64,000 nt of DNA from Seriola aureovittata (taxonomy: Eukaryota; Chordata; Actinopteri; Carangiformes; Carangidae), in assembly GCF_021018895.1 (NCBI RefSeq), contig NC_079368.1, forward strand, positions 10,347,501 through 10,411,500, read 5' to 3'. The notes beneath the pieces were generated by a model that was not told where the DNA came from, did not search any database, and saw only the letters and a program-made list of their open reading frames with translations. Numbering within the stretch: position 1 is the first letter of the stretch; the number at the start of each line of letters is the position of its first letter. Of the stretch, positions 44,067 through 58,225 are shown in pieces. The position numbers were made by a program, and so were the translations under genes.

Positions 44067-44306
44067 GGACATTGTGCCAGAATCCCATTTGGCCAAAGGG
44101 GCGGCTGAGACTAAAACGTGCTGCTCATGTGGGTTTGAAAAGTAAGACTTTTGAAATATTTGAGACTTTCAATGTATGATGATGATGATTTTGCAAACTT
44201 TATCAAAGCACTGTGTTGTATTACTGGCACTCACTTTTCTTCCTCTTTTTTCTCCAGCAAAAACTTTGAGGATAATATTCCCGTCACTCAGCAGCAGACT
44301 ACCAAC

Positions 44307-45417
44307 ATGGAGATCTCCAGTACAACGTAAGCACTTAAGACTGTGTTGATTCCTCTGCTGTGAGGTGCATTATAGTGCATCACTTCTTCAATGGTTTTGA
44401 AAAAGTTAGGGTCAGTTTTAATCACTATCCCATATCTGGGGTCACATAAATATTGTGATGCATTCCTTAATGCGCCTCATAAGCCAACAACAGCACAGAT
44501 ACAGAAGTTTAATATGGGGGTATTTATTGAAATCACTGTTTTTTTTTTTTTTTTTTTTTTCTCTTGCAAGTGTCCTGCCAGTGGTTGGCCTCGGGTCAAT
44601 GGCCCATTCAGCTGGACTTGTGGAGCTTGCTGTCAGGCTGTGCTTGAACCAACGCAAACAACTGTGTCCTCACGTGTGGGTTCCCATTCTGAAGCCACAG
44701 CGTCCTTGCATCCGTCCTCAGGTTTCTGATCAGCTCCCCTCTGATATCTTGAGTCAACTTTCTTGGGATTTTTTGGATGACTTGGACGATGAGGTTTTGA
44801 TCCCAGTCAAGAACAGACGTGTGGTTTTCGCTGACTCAAGAGGACTGTCTCTAACAGCTGTGCGAGAGTTTTCTGATGAAGAGGAGCAGTCTGACCTCGA
44901 CCTGCTGCCATCGCTGCAGGGTTTGGGAAGCATGACAGAGGACGGCTACAGCTGCACCGTCAGCACCTGCTGCCCAGGAACACGGCTCAAACTGGGTTTC
45001 CCGCAACCCTCTGCAGATTTCCAGGCCTTCCGTGCCAAGCTGGCAGAGAGCATGGTTATCCTGGAGAACTGCAGCGTTACTGAGCACTCCCTCCAAGGTA
45101 CTGTCCGAGTCAGGAACGTCAGCTTCCAGAAGGATGTGCGTGTGCGCATAACCTTTGACTCGTGGCAGAGCTACAAAGACGCGCCCTGCATGTACCTGCA
45201 GAAACGCTTCGGAGGACCACAGACGGACATCTTTGAGTTTGAACTTGCCATTCCTAAAGTGCTAGATGCCAAAAGGAAGATAGAATTCTGTTTAAGTTAT
45301 TTACCAGGAGGGCAGAGCGAACGTTTCTGGGACAATAACAACGGACAGAATTACAGCATTGCTGTGTGTGTGAGCTCACATCTCTGTTGCGGGAAGAATC
45401 GAAGTGATAGGGCATGA
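44307..45417 (+). CDS. Protein phosphatase 1 regulatory subunit 3C-like (glycogen-targeting)
   Basis: Targets PP1 catalytic subunit to glycogen, promoting dephosphorylation of glycogen synthase and glycogen build-up in cytosol. A noncoding exon (about 44090-44141) precedes coding exons 44307-44326 and 44571-45417, giving 288 residues. The N-terminal VELAVRLCL resembles PPP1R3C PVDVAMRLCL. The PP1-docking RVxF motif is RVVF at 90-93, in the PPP1R3C-like context FADSRGLSLTAV. A CBM21 domain (about 157-273) has FPQPSADFQAFR, VRITFDSWQSYKD and the WDNNNGQNY signature at 260-268. It is closer to 3C than to 3B or 3D. Compared with human 3C (317 residues) it lacks the C-terminal SGLFPEW-type tail. 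The acceptor of the last exon sits behind a 22-T tract (44539-44560). The orthologue name in fish nomenclature is uncertain, so no symbol is given. Confidence 0.88.
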
Positions 45418-46814
45418 CTTGTCCAGCCTAGAAAGGATCCCTGATTTTGTCATACATAGTACATCGGTCCTACGTAAAGATGAGGTGGATATTTTTTTTT
45501 TTTTTATTACATTTGCATTATTTCCACTCTGAATTGGTATGTATATTTCCATAAATGTTTAGACATTTCAGTACCTGCTTTGTATATAAAAAAACAACAA
45601 CTTTAAAACAGGCCTTGCATTCAGTTTTCTTTTCCAGTTGTTTTTCACATTCAGCATCAAAGGGGTGACCTTGTTTTTCCAGTCCACACCCTCTCTTCAT
45701 GTCCTACATGTTGGCTACTAATCAGCCCATGTTTTAATGTTGTGCACCAGGAAGGGGATCCCTTTCACTTTGGGCATTTGTGGGATTCCCATATAGGTCA
45801 GATTACTGGCGAGGGGCAAACAGAAGCAGGAGAGAAGCTATTCTTAGCTCAGCCCTGTTCATAGAGAGTTGCCGTCAGAGACTGGTTGCAGGGAACTTTG
45901 ATATCTGATATCTTCCCCATTACCTTCCTCCAGTGACCAAAACACCACCATACTCGGTGGTCCTCCTCTCACAGTCACATTGCACCTTTTTTTTCTTGTT
46001 CTTTTTTCTTTTTTTTTACGGTAAAAGTCTGTTGTGCAACATTTAAACATCTGTGTCATTAATGATTACTATGAATTCCCTATTTATAACTCTACAACTA
46101 ACTTTTTTAGGAAGGATTAAAGCATGTGGCAGGGATGCTGAAAACTAAAGTTAAAGATGCAGTGTAGCATTCATGTCTTTTTGAAAAGTCAGAACATCTG
46201 GCAGTGAATTCATAGTGAGAGCATTACAAGAAGCAGAAATAGCAAATCATTTGTTATGACCTCTGTAATGTGTGAAACCACTGATTTATAAAAAGGCCTT
46301 GCTCCTCGCACTTCAAGGTTGTATCACACACAAAGTTATTTAAAACAAATCACATCAAACTAGTTGAAAAAATGAAATCAAACACATCTTGAGAAATTAA
46401 AAAAAAATTAAAGAGGTCTGGAAAAAAAAAAGAAGATATTTCAAAAATGCCACAAAGACCCCAGAGAGCAGAGATGACTCTCAACAAACGAGGAGCACAG
46501 ATTTTCTCCTCTCTTCTAAAGCCTATGATGTTTTTTATGTTTTGTTCAGCAGTCATGGATGGATGGATGGATGGATGTTTACTGTGATTCCAGCTGTGGT
46601 CATGACAGAGTTGTGTGATACACATGGTAAAAGTCTAATACTCACTATTCTAGTCCAGGCAGGAGGGAGGAGGGAAAACAGCATGCACACACCCAGAGAG
46701 GTGGGCTGTTTCCACTGTGTTCTGACCTACACATGGTGAACTCTACCGTTTTGTCCTGTGCAAAACTGCGTCTTTCAGCACTGTAGGCTCACACACTCTC
46801 GGGTCTGTCTTAAA
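45418..46814. other. Convergent 3' region between the PPP1R3C-like gene and phyhip
   Basis: No exons seen on either strand. It holds the 3' UTRs of both flanking genes, T-tracts at about 45491-45505 and 46009, and an (ATGG)n repeat at about 46555-46577. No clear AATAAA was found for either gene. Confidence 0.5.
46555..46577. repeat. (ATGG)n microsatellite
   Basis: Five to six ATGG units in the phyhip downstream region. Confidence 0.85.
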
Positions 46815-49732
<2,918 letters not shown>

Positions 49733-49962
49733 CTGCAATTAACACGAGAGATAAGAGGGGATAGTTAGACCAGGGTGTAATCTGGGACTGTAATACCAGT
49801 GCTGAAGAATGGCAACATCTGGTGAGAGAGATTATATTGTATCGCCGAGAGCTACAAAGTAGACACAGTACAGCCATCACTGAAAACGCCTCACAGAATC
49901 CAATTAACCTTTCATTTAGAGATCAATGTCCCGGCTTTTTATCCACTGTCCTGCTCTTTTCT

Positions 49963-49975
49963 CCCCCCCCCCCCC
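49963..49975. repeat. Poly(C) tract, 13 C
   Basis: Uninterrupted run of 13 C within a pyrimidine-rich stretch upstream of the phyhip start codon. Confidence 0.9.
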
Positions 49976-52069
49976 TTTTCTTGCCCTTAACTGACATTTC
50001 CCATCATTACACAACTCGATACGCTCCTAGCTGAGTGACTGGCCTCTGCTATCCCCATGCATTTCATAATCCACCTACAACAGTCTCCCAGCAACAACAC
50101 ATCGGCAGCCTCCCTCAGTCTTCTCCTGCAATCCTCATGGAAGGGGTCGCAAACAAAAACACAGCTGCACCCATCAGCTGCAATTTAAACTAAAGGTAAC
50201 TTTTGAAACACTCATGCCTCCTCGCTGGAGTGCAAACAGCTGAGCAAAAGAACTCCTTGGCAGCTCAAGGGAAATCTTCACACAGCTTTTATATTGTCTG
50301 GGCTGAAATAGGGGAGGTTTAAGTAGGTATCAGTAGCAGGTGATGAATGATCATATTTTCTCAGTTGCCCATCAGCGGTTCGATCCAGAGTGCTGCACAT
50401 GGCCTGGGGGCAATCTGGTGGTCAGCCTGTGTTTGTCTTTGATTAGCTGTCACCTTCCCTTCTCTAAAGTGATGGCAAGTCTCTGCAGCATGTGCACATA
50501 CAGTCATCTTCTTTTGCCCTGAGATTCAGTGCACATCCAGTCCACCATGGTTTGCTTGGCATTTTCATTAGCCTTGAGTTTGTTAATATAGTTATCTCTC
50601 CCAGTGCTGCTCACTGATCTAGTAAAGCATTTTCTCCTTTATTTCCTCTGTATTCTAGCATCTCAACACCGAAGCAGCATATTGCATTTTTTTTTTTCTT
50701 AATAACATCACTCTCACACTGAGCATATGCCGGATCACAGATGTGCCTAAAATAACCTTCTAGCAATCTAGTACAAACAATCTTAACACGCTCATTTTGT
50801 TGTCTGTGTGATCCTACAGATGCCTGGTGTAGTGTCATTGTCTGACTGCCGGGTCTGCTAAGGTGCTCTCCAGTCAGTGTGATGGACAGGCTGCAGCAGC
50901 TCATTAAAGCCTGTGAACTGTGAAATTTGTGCGGTAGCTCGTTCACACGGGGGCCAGGGGAAAGAGCTGTTGCATCACGCACGTGTGTCTCCACGCGTCG
51001 GTTTTCCAGCTGCTGTTCTCCTTTCTTACCATGGTGTCTTTTCAGCAATAGAAACTGGGGCAAGAGGAGATTCTCACAGGGCAACTCATCAAAGCCCCAT
51101 TTCTGTGTGTTCCACTTTTGGATCGAATACGTGTGAACACAGTTCAAACGCAGGTTTCCATAACATTCACACAATCCCATTGCCCTAATTTATGAATCTG
51201 TCTGTACAAAGAAATGTGAGCCAATTATCTCTGCTACGATACTGGCTTTGATAGACAGTTGCTCCAAATAAGGAAACTGACTAATAATTATGACAGGGAC
51301 TCACATAATCAAACATAATGTTTCAAGAATTTTGTACATCAGGCTGTCAGCACTCAGCTACAATTCTTACACCAGCTGAAATGCATGACACACGAGGAGA
51401 TGTTGTTATCTCTGTGAGGCAGCATCATGAAAGAAGCTGCTGCATTCATGCATATGGAGCAGGGCACAGAAAGCAACTCTCTGCTTCAAAGTCTGTTTTT
51501 TTTTTTTCTTGCAGGATGAATACTTTAAAACACATTTAGATGGTTGCACGAGGGAGGAAGAAAATGCACAATTTTCTCAGCATATTTTTCAAACTAAAGG
51601 GGGTGAAATGGTCATTACATACTATGAAAGGGTCAGAAATATTGTGTGATGTTCAGTAAACAAGCTCTTACAAAGAGATATAATGTGACTAATACAGTTT
51701 GCATCCCCTTCTCTCACAGTTAAACCGAGCATTAACATTTAAGAAAACAAGCAGGAAATCTCATGACATGAACCCAACCAGTGCTGCTGTATGACGGAGC
51801 CTCACAGTCTCATGTGAAGTGGCATTGGTGGGATGTAACAAATGTCATCACACGTGCATGTGCACATCAACAGATTAATATGCAAATAAAACAACATGCA
51901 TTAACACCCCAACAACTACTGTAATATAACTTGAGAAATGCACAAATGAAAAGCTCCATCACGGCATAAAATTATCTGATGTCCACAACTTCAGAGTGCA
52001 ATACAATGGATTTATTTTCTGAGCACTTGCAAGCATCAAAGAACAGACTGATTTAAAAGAATTCCTTAC

Positions 52070-52224
52070 TTGTATGTGGGTTAAATTTGTGATGGGAGAA
52101 GATTATAGCCGGGCTGGATTGTACTATCTTCTTCTTCCGCTTTTCTACTTGACTCCTCTGCTGCAGTCGATGATAGATCCCACAGGAAAACTGATTAGGA
52201 GGTGAAACAAACACACAGCCTCCT

Positions 52225-52263
<39 letters not shown>

Positions 52264-52310
52264 CAGCTCTCCGTCCGTTTCTCTCTCACTCTCTGTGTCA
52301 CACAAACCCT
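52070..52310 (-). other. phyhip: Probable noncoding first exon and promoter region of phyhip
   Basis: On the minus strand a purine-rich leader with a GA-repeat runs into a strong donor (CATACAA-GTAAGG) with its exon end at 52070. The downstream phyhip coding exon at 49732 begins directly after an acceptor and needs such a 5' exon. The upper boundary is a guess; no TATA box is evident upstream. The link between the two exons is inferred. Confidence 0.4.
52228..52262. repeat. (CT)n microsatellite
   Basis: About sixteen CT units inside the proposed phyhip leader (GA on the transcribed strand). Confidence 0.95.
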
Positions 52311-52524
52311 CCACCCCACCCCCCAATCTCATTTTTGCTCTGGGCTCAGCGTGATGTGCACTTCACTCCTATGCAGCCACACAGGATGAATTAAAACCTG
52401 AAAGAAGACATGGAGTGTGACCACGGTGAAACACTCAGTCAACCTCGTCAGCATCGTGCTTTTGCCAGCCAGTCATACACATCACATCACTCGCCAGTAA
52501 ATCTGCCCCGAGGCCCAAAATCCA

Positions 52525-52549
52525 CACACACACACGCACACACACACAC
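52525..52549. repeat. (CA)n microsatellite with a CGCA interruption
   Basis: CA repeat with one CG interruption, upstream of phyhip. Confidence 0.9.
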
Positions 52550-52668
52550 TCTGATACAGACTGAAGACTTGGCTGTTTGCATAAATGTCACCTCTCAGAT
52601 ATGGAGACAGTATGGACACTGGGGGTGTGAGGAAAACAAATGAACCATTTTATACACACTCCACTTAC

Positions 52669-52829
52669 TACTGAGCATTCAGAAGGGATTACGCTGTTAG
52701 TGGTGTCCCAGTAAATTACATAGAGCACCATCAAGACCGCAAAAAATATATATGTGCCAACTGTTATGCCATATGGACTAACTCCACAGGGCATCTCCCC
52801 CCCAGCCCATACGGAGGCGAGGGACGCCA
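52669..52829 (-). other. Unassigned candidate exon encoding a membrane-spanning segment
   Basis: On the minus strand a reasonable acceptor (CTCTGGACTTACATAG) precedes a 161-nt open segment that ends at a strong donor (GTA-GTAAGTGG). The frame reads ASLASVWAGGEMPCGVSPYG, then a hydrophobic run ITVGTYIFFAVLMVLYVIYW and DTTNSVIPSECSV. The frame continues upstream to an ATG at 52866 that would add a second hydrophobic stretch. I do not recognise the family. It ends in phase 0, as does the start of the phyhip coding exon at 49732, so it could be an alternative 5' exon, part of another gene, or chance. Confidence 0.25.
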
Positions 52830-52899
52830 CTATGTAAGTCCAGAGTAAGCAGATTTCCACAGGCATTAATTTTCAGAGGGATGTGTTTGTGCTGGTTCA

Positions 52900-54700
52900 A
52901 CCTCAGGGGACATCTATAGGATTTCAGTAAAGATTAAGAGAGACCCTTCACAGATTAATGCCTATAATCTACTGCCAAAACAATGGGTATGGGCTTCGGA
53001 TAAACACAACTAACAAAGGGATAAACTGACAGTGAGAGTGCAGTCCTTTGACAAATAAATAATATTTGTATTTTAAAAAATGACAAAGATATATTGCTAT
53101 AATTCCACTGTGTGCTGTATTGAAAAGCTTCTTTTATTTCCAGCCAGCCGTAGATAAGTGATACCCTCGGAGTGTAATTAAACTGCAATCATCCATCATT
53201 AGTCATGCCATGACAGTTTGCCTCTGTCCAAATAACCATCTCAGCCCCAGTGGTGGGAACAGAGATTTTGGCCCCATTCATGTAAACCATTTATGTTGTC
53301 GAAAAACAGGGCAATATCTCTCGTTTGAGTGATGTGTACACACATTGGCAAATTTTATTATCTTCCAAATTTTGTGTGGATTAATTAATCACAGTCCATC
53401 ATATATCTTTACATATAATATGAGACCAACCCCAAGGTCCTGGCATTATCAGCAGAACCAGACACCAGCCGGTTGGAGAGGGTGTCTGGCCTGAGAAGCA
53501 GCCCGGAGCAACGTTTTATTTCTCTCTCTCGCTCCTTCAGCGGGATAGTACCAGAACTGTTTACACTTTAAATGACTTTAAGCATCATACTGTCTTTGCA
53601 TTTCATTATATGAATCTGTGTGCCCCAAATTATAGACAAATTTCCCAAGTATAGCTCAATGCTGATTAGATGCATATGGACATAACATGGGACACTTGTG
53701 AATTTTCTTTGGGTATGTTGGTAAGTCTCTCATGACTGCTCCTTTGGTCATGGGTATACACTGACAAACCCCAGTGTACATTTGCAGCAGTCACATTACA
53801 CATTAACAATTATATACAATGTCTAAACTGTGGTGCCACGAGCTGGAAATAATAACAGTAAATTAGATTGGTGTTGTAATATGAAACTAGATATTGCTAA
53901 TGGATTACTGAATGGACCTAGCAGGCAAAGGGCCAGGGGCCCGAGAGGTCATGTGCCCCGAACAACTATGCACTTAACAACCACAAAGAGGCTCAAAACA
54001 AGTAAGAGGCAAAGTGATTTTTATCAGAATTTTCTAGCTAAGAGAAAGGAATACTTCACCTCTGCCACCTCTGTTCCAACAGTCACAAATAGATTCACCA
54101 CCCACACAAAAATGTTTTCTCTGTATGGATGGAAAGTCATTTAAAACAAAAGGTTCAGTTAGATGTTAATCAGGCGTGTAGAATGGAACAAAATGGAAAA
54201 CATTGTCTCTGATCCGATGTTAATTTTGAATGCAATGTTTATGCAGCCTACTCTCATTAGCGCTTAGACCACCAGTCACAAAGACTTTACTTATTAATAT
54301 AGCACTTTGCATGCATACTGTATTATTGTTCATATCCTTTGCATTGCACTGTATGCAATGTGGCAAAGCTCTCTAAATTCAAATTCTGTTGGCCCAGTAT
54401 GTAAATGTTGCCTGTAAGTGCTTGAAGTATGATTCATCTGAAATAGTTTATCTTGTATGTTATATTATGTGCCTTGTGCATAAGCAAACTCATGAAATTC
54501 AAAACCTGTCAACGTAATACACTTTGTACACTGACTGTACAGAATAACGCAAATTACACATTTTACACCAACTGGTCGAAGTTCAACATACATACGACAT
54601 CTTTGGCTTTATTGAATCATTATGCACTCGAAATATATATATGACTATGGCCCAGACAACACTGTGGGTGAAATATACATAAGAAGTGAGATATATGATA
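52900..54700. other. Upstream region between phyhip and polr3d
   Basis: No exons supported. Open frames such as 53830-54144 on plus are not recognisable; a CAAAGGGCCAGGGGCCC-rich patch near 53,925-53,965 may be a transposon fragment. A 9-bp perfect hairpin lies at 53458-53489. Confidence 0.45.
53458..53489. repeat. 9-bp inverted repeat (hairpin)
   Basis: CCAGACACC at 53458-53466 and its exact reverse complement GGTGTCTGG at 53481-53489 are separated by 14 nt. The function is unknown. Confidence 0.9.
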
Positions 54701-54755
54701 ATTCATGAATATGCGAGTCTTTCTGCGCAGGTTTGGTCCACGTGAACATAGGGGC

Positions 54756-54774
54756 TGATGACGCGGCGGAAGTG
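54756..54774 (+). promoter_or_regulatory. polr3d: polr3d core promoter motifs (CRE-like and ETS)
   Basis: TGATGACG (54756-54763, ATF/CREB-like) is followed by GCGGAAGTG (54766-54774, ETS/NRF2-type) in a small CpG-rich patch without a TATA box. A noncoding first exon follows, ending at the consensus donor GTAAGT (exon end 54892). Such motif pairs are usual in housekeeping promoters. Confidence 0.55.
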
Positions 54775-54789
54775 TCATGGCGCCGCACG

Positions 54790-54892
54790 TTCGGCAGTGT
54801 CAGAAGCAGCGTTAGCACAACACAACTTGTAATGATTCTTCTGCTCCGACTTTGAACTTAATATCTACTTAGGGCATCAGAGGAATCATAAC
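54790..54892 (+). other. polr3d: Probable noncoding exon 1 of polr3d
   Basis: Transcribed leader inferred from the promoter motifs just upstream and a perfect donor (AAC-GTAAGT) at 54892/54893. The 5' boundary is approximate. It would splice to an acceptor a few bases before the start codon at 55871. Confidence 0.5.
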
Positions 54893-55444
54893 GTAAGTAT
54901 CCCTAGAAGTACAGAGTGTCAAAGGTTATCGTTGACAGTGTTAAAGTTCAGTATATTTGTACTGTATGTTTGTATTCGTGTTGTGATTTGGCCACGTGTT
55001 GCTGAATTTTTGCTGTGTTGTTGACACAAACCATGACTATGGTGGTTTAAAAAATGCAGTTTAAAGTGGTAATATGGCCCGTACTCTTAAAATGACTGTC
55101 AGTTGTTTATATCACTGAAATACAAGCGCTGCTGTGGTGCCAGACTTGTGTTTTCTCCATACAGGAGAGCACTGTTTTTCTATATATATAGCAATCCGTT
55201 ATATTATGTAATAATATAATATACTGAGGCGATTAAAAATTGTGAAACAAAAGCAGGAATTCTTTAGGATGTCATGCCTCAAACATTGAACAAAAGACAA
55301 TTAATAGGAGCCTTTCCTGAGCACATTATTCTCCTAGGACATTTAGGTTACTCAAATAGCAGTTAGGCTCAGACACTGTTATGTGTCTGTCCAGGTTTTA
55401 CAAATGTCATGATGAACTTTATCAGGGGCGTTACTGTTTTACAA

Positions 55445-55799
55445 CAATCAATGTCTGTCAATTAATCAGTTGATCTAAGAAGAAAATTAATCAGCAGCTG
55501 TCTTTATAACTGAATAATCGTTTAGTCATTTTTAAGTCACTGTCAAATATTTGCTGTTTCCAGCTTCTCAGATATGAGGATTTGATACTTCTTTGTCACA
55601 CCTAATAGTAAACTGAATATCTTTGAATTTTGGACTGTTGTTCAAACAAAACAAGGCCTTTCAAGATGTCACCTGAGTGAAATTAGAACACTTTTTATTT
55701 TACTATTTTCTGGTATTTTATAGACAAAGCAATTAATTGAAAAAACTAATAATCAGCAGGTTAATGAAGAATGAAAAAAATTGTTAGTTGCAGCCCTAA
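55445..55799 (-). mobile_element. Teleost MITE ending in TAGGGCTGCAACTAAC, in polr3d intron 1
   Basis: The element reads ATTAATCAGTTGATC..., TTTGCTGTTTCCAGCTTCTC, TATCTTTGAATTTTGGACTG, ACAAAACAAGGCCTTTCAAG, TATAGACAAAGCAATTAATT and ends TTGTTAGTTGCAGCCCTA. This is the diverged order of a very abundant fish repeat starting TAGGGCTGCAACTAA on the other strand. The opposite terminus is decayed and no target duplication could be fixed. Identification is from memory; superfamily is not assigned. Confidence 0.75.
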
Positions 55800-55870
55800 T
55801 TCGTTTTACTCCCGAAGCATTTTAATGCACAAACAAATTAACAAGTAAAATGCAATCTCTCCAGTTTAGG

Positions 55871-57870
55871 ATGGCTGATTCGGGCTCAGGTGACCCCAGT
55901 GGTCAGCGGGCGCCAGCTCCTGGAGGGAGCGGCGTAGGACTGCTGATGGGCCGCCGACCATCAGCCGGCATCTCTCCCGCCCGCCTGCCTTCAATGCGAT
56001 CAAGAGACCTCACCCTAGGAGGAGTGAAGAAGGTAATGCACTGTATTTCATTGAACAATATTTCGAGTTAATGATACATAATGAATCAGTGAATTATATA
56101 TAAATCAATTTTTTAATATTTATGACTGTTCCAATAGTTGAGTCTTGTTTTTGTGTTTTATTTTTTTAGAAAACGTTTACACCCAACATTATCGGCCGTA
56201 AAGCCAAAGAGGAGTAAGTTCATAATTGACATTAAAGGAAAAAAATATACCAAAAAATAGATTGAACTGCTTTTCTGATTGTCGACCAATAACTTTGTCA
56301 TGACAGAACAAAAGCTGAGGGCGGGCAAAGGAGAGAGCGGAAGGATGCTGAACGAGGTCGAGGAGCGAGAGATAGAGGCAGGGGCCGAGGTCGCCCAGAG
56401 GTCATCCAGTCCCACTCTATTTTTGAACAAGGGCCTGCAGAGATGATGATGAAAAAGAAAGGTACAAATTCAGCTGGATAACCAATCAATCTGCACCACT
56501 ATGGCTTATGTTTTTTTTTTTGTTTTTTTTTTATTCAACCAATGCAGTTGAGTGAATTCTTGTATTAAACACAGGTGGCTATGAAAACGAAAGAGAGGCT
56601 CCGAGTGTGGGGCCTTCACCCATCATCAATATTAAAAAGGAGAAGCGGGAGACTGAGGAGGAGACTAAGGAGATCCTCCGCAGTCTGGAACGAGACAATG
56701 TGAGTCCTGGTTGTCAGTCGTCTTTATTTTGCATTTTCCATTGAATTAACTTCCTTTTCCTATCGTGTGCTCTCAGTTAATAGATGATCCCTTCCTGAGG
56801 AGTGAGCAGAGGAGCTGCCCTGTCCAGCTTCCCCTTGCTGTGTCAGGTTGGGGGTTCAAGGAGGAATTTAGTAACTCTCCTGTTAAAATTGAGAAAATGG
56901 AGGAGGATTGTGAACCCATGGAGCCTGCAGTTAAAGGTAACTGCAGATTTTTGTCATTTTGACTTCTTCAATTGATTATTTTCGATAGCTTGTGAAAGCA
57001 TGAAATAACTTCGAACCATGCTTGGCCACGTAGCTGCTCTCTTAAAATACACATTGTCCTCTTTTCAGTAAAACAGGAGCCAGAGGAAGTGGAAATAAAG
57101 AAGTCAGAGGTAGCTTTCAAGCCTCCCCCTCTACCTGAGCCTGAGGTTCTGCATGACCTGCTGCAAAGATGGAGTCTGAGCAGAGAGGAGGAGCTGTTCT
57201 TCATGCAGCTGCCCGACTCGCTGCCCGGCCAGCCTCCCACCATAGAGCACCGGCCGGTGAAGACAGAGGTGCAGTCAGAGGATGGACAGTCTGTGCTTCT
57301 GAAAACAGAGTCTCAGGTAGATAGAGTTGTTGTCTGTGTGTTTAATACATGTTCATATTGAGGTTACATGTGTAAATGGTATTTTGATTTTAAACAGGAA
57401 GAGGAAACTGAAGAGAACAGCTGCAATCTGAAAGATCTGCGGGAGGGGCTTGTAGGAAAGATGCTGGTGAGGAAGTCTGGCCGGGTACAGCTCATACTGG
57501 GACAAGTGACACTTGATGTGTCTCTGGGAACATCATGCTCTTTTCTTCAGGTATGATAGTAGTATATATATTGATATGTCTCGCTCTCTGTCTGTGTTTG
57601 TCTCTGTACTGTCTCTGTTTCTATACATTTGTATTTCAGTATCTCTCTACAGGCTACTGTTTTATTGATTTATCATAGAATAAATATTTTCTATCAGAAT
57701 TATGAACATTACTGATACGGTCTTCTCTGCTTCCCCACCCCCTGCTCTCTCAGGAGCTGGTCTCTATTGGTACGGAGGGAAGAACAGGTGACTTGACTGT
57801 GTTAGGAAATGTCAAACACAAAATGGTTTGTTCCCCAGACTTTGAGGCTCTACTAGAGGGCAGCGCTTGA
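55871..57870 (+). CDS. polr3d: RNA polymerase III subunit RPC4
   Basis: Subunit of RNA polymerase III, which makes tRNA, 5S rRNA and U6 in the nucleus; it pairs with RPC5 in the TFIIF-like subcomplex that acts in initiation, termination and reinitiation. Eight coding exons join in frame: 55871-56032, 56170-56213, 56307-56461, 56575-56699, 56777-56936, 57069-57316, 57398-57550, 57754-57870. They give 387 residues (human 398). Diagnostic stretches: ARLPSMRSRDLTLGG and KKTFTPNIIGRKAKEE near the N-terminus, an Arg/Gly-rich patch at 85-98, LIDDPFLRSEQRSCPVQLPL, and the C-terminal dimerisation region LREGLVGKMLVRKSGRVQL and DLTVLGNVKHKMVCSPDFE. It carries five psi-K-x-E motifs (140-143, 198-201, 216-219, 279-282, 293-296), an unusual density of possible SUMO sites. 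phyhip lies upstream in divergent orientation. Confidence 0.96.
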
Positions 57871-58225
57871 TGCTCATCAGAGCAGCGAAGCCTCTTCAGT
57901 CTTGACAGATGGATGCACTGGTGGTAGGTTGAGATGTTGACAACATGCTCACTGTTACTGTGGACTGTACCTTTGGGGCTTGACATCCAATAGAAGTTGA
58001 TTGTGCTTATGTGTTTACAGAGTGGCTATAATAACATATTGAAATACACTATCTGTAAATATGAAACATAACAGGTTTTATTTTCTTCTTGTGGAACAGG
58101 TATATTAATTCAAAGGTTGAATGGTTGGCCAAATGTCAGTCCTGTTTTCATTTCTCTGTATCTGAAATTACTTGACAAGGTTGTACATGGATGTAAATGT
58201 GTGAATAAAAAAAGTTTTTGTTATT
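57871..58225 (+). other. polr3d: polr3d 3' UTR with poly(A) signal
   Basis: Short 3' UTR ending near a canonical AATAAA at 58204-58209 followed by a T-rich stretch. Confidence 0.75.

Noticed and set aside
50611..51180. 189-codon open frame on the minus strand upstream of phyhip
   Set aside because: No recognisable domain, no supporting splice sites, and overlapping frames of similar quality on the other strand; most likely chance.
53830..54144. 104-codon plus-strand frame before polr3d
   Set aside because: No family resemblance or splice context; a GGGCCAGGGGCCC-rich patch inside hints at a transposon fragment, not a gene.
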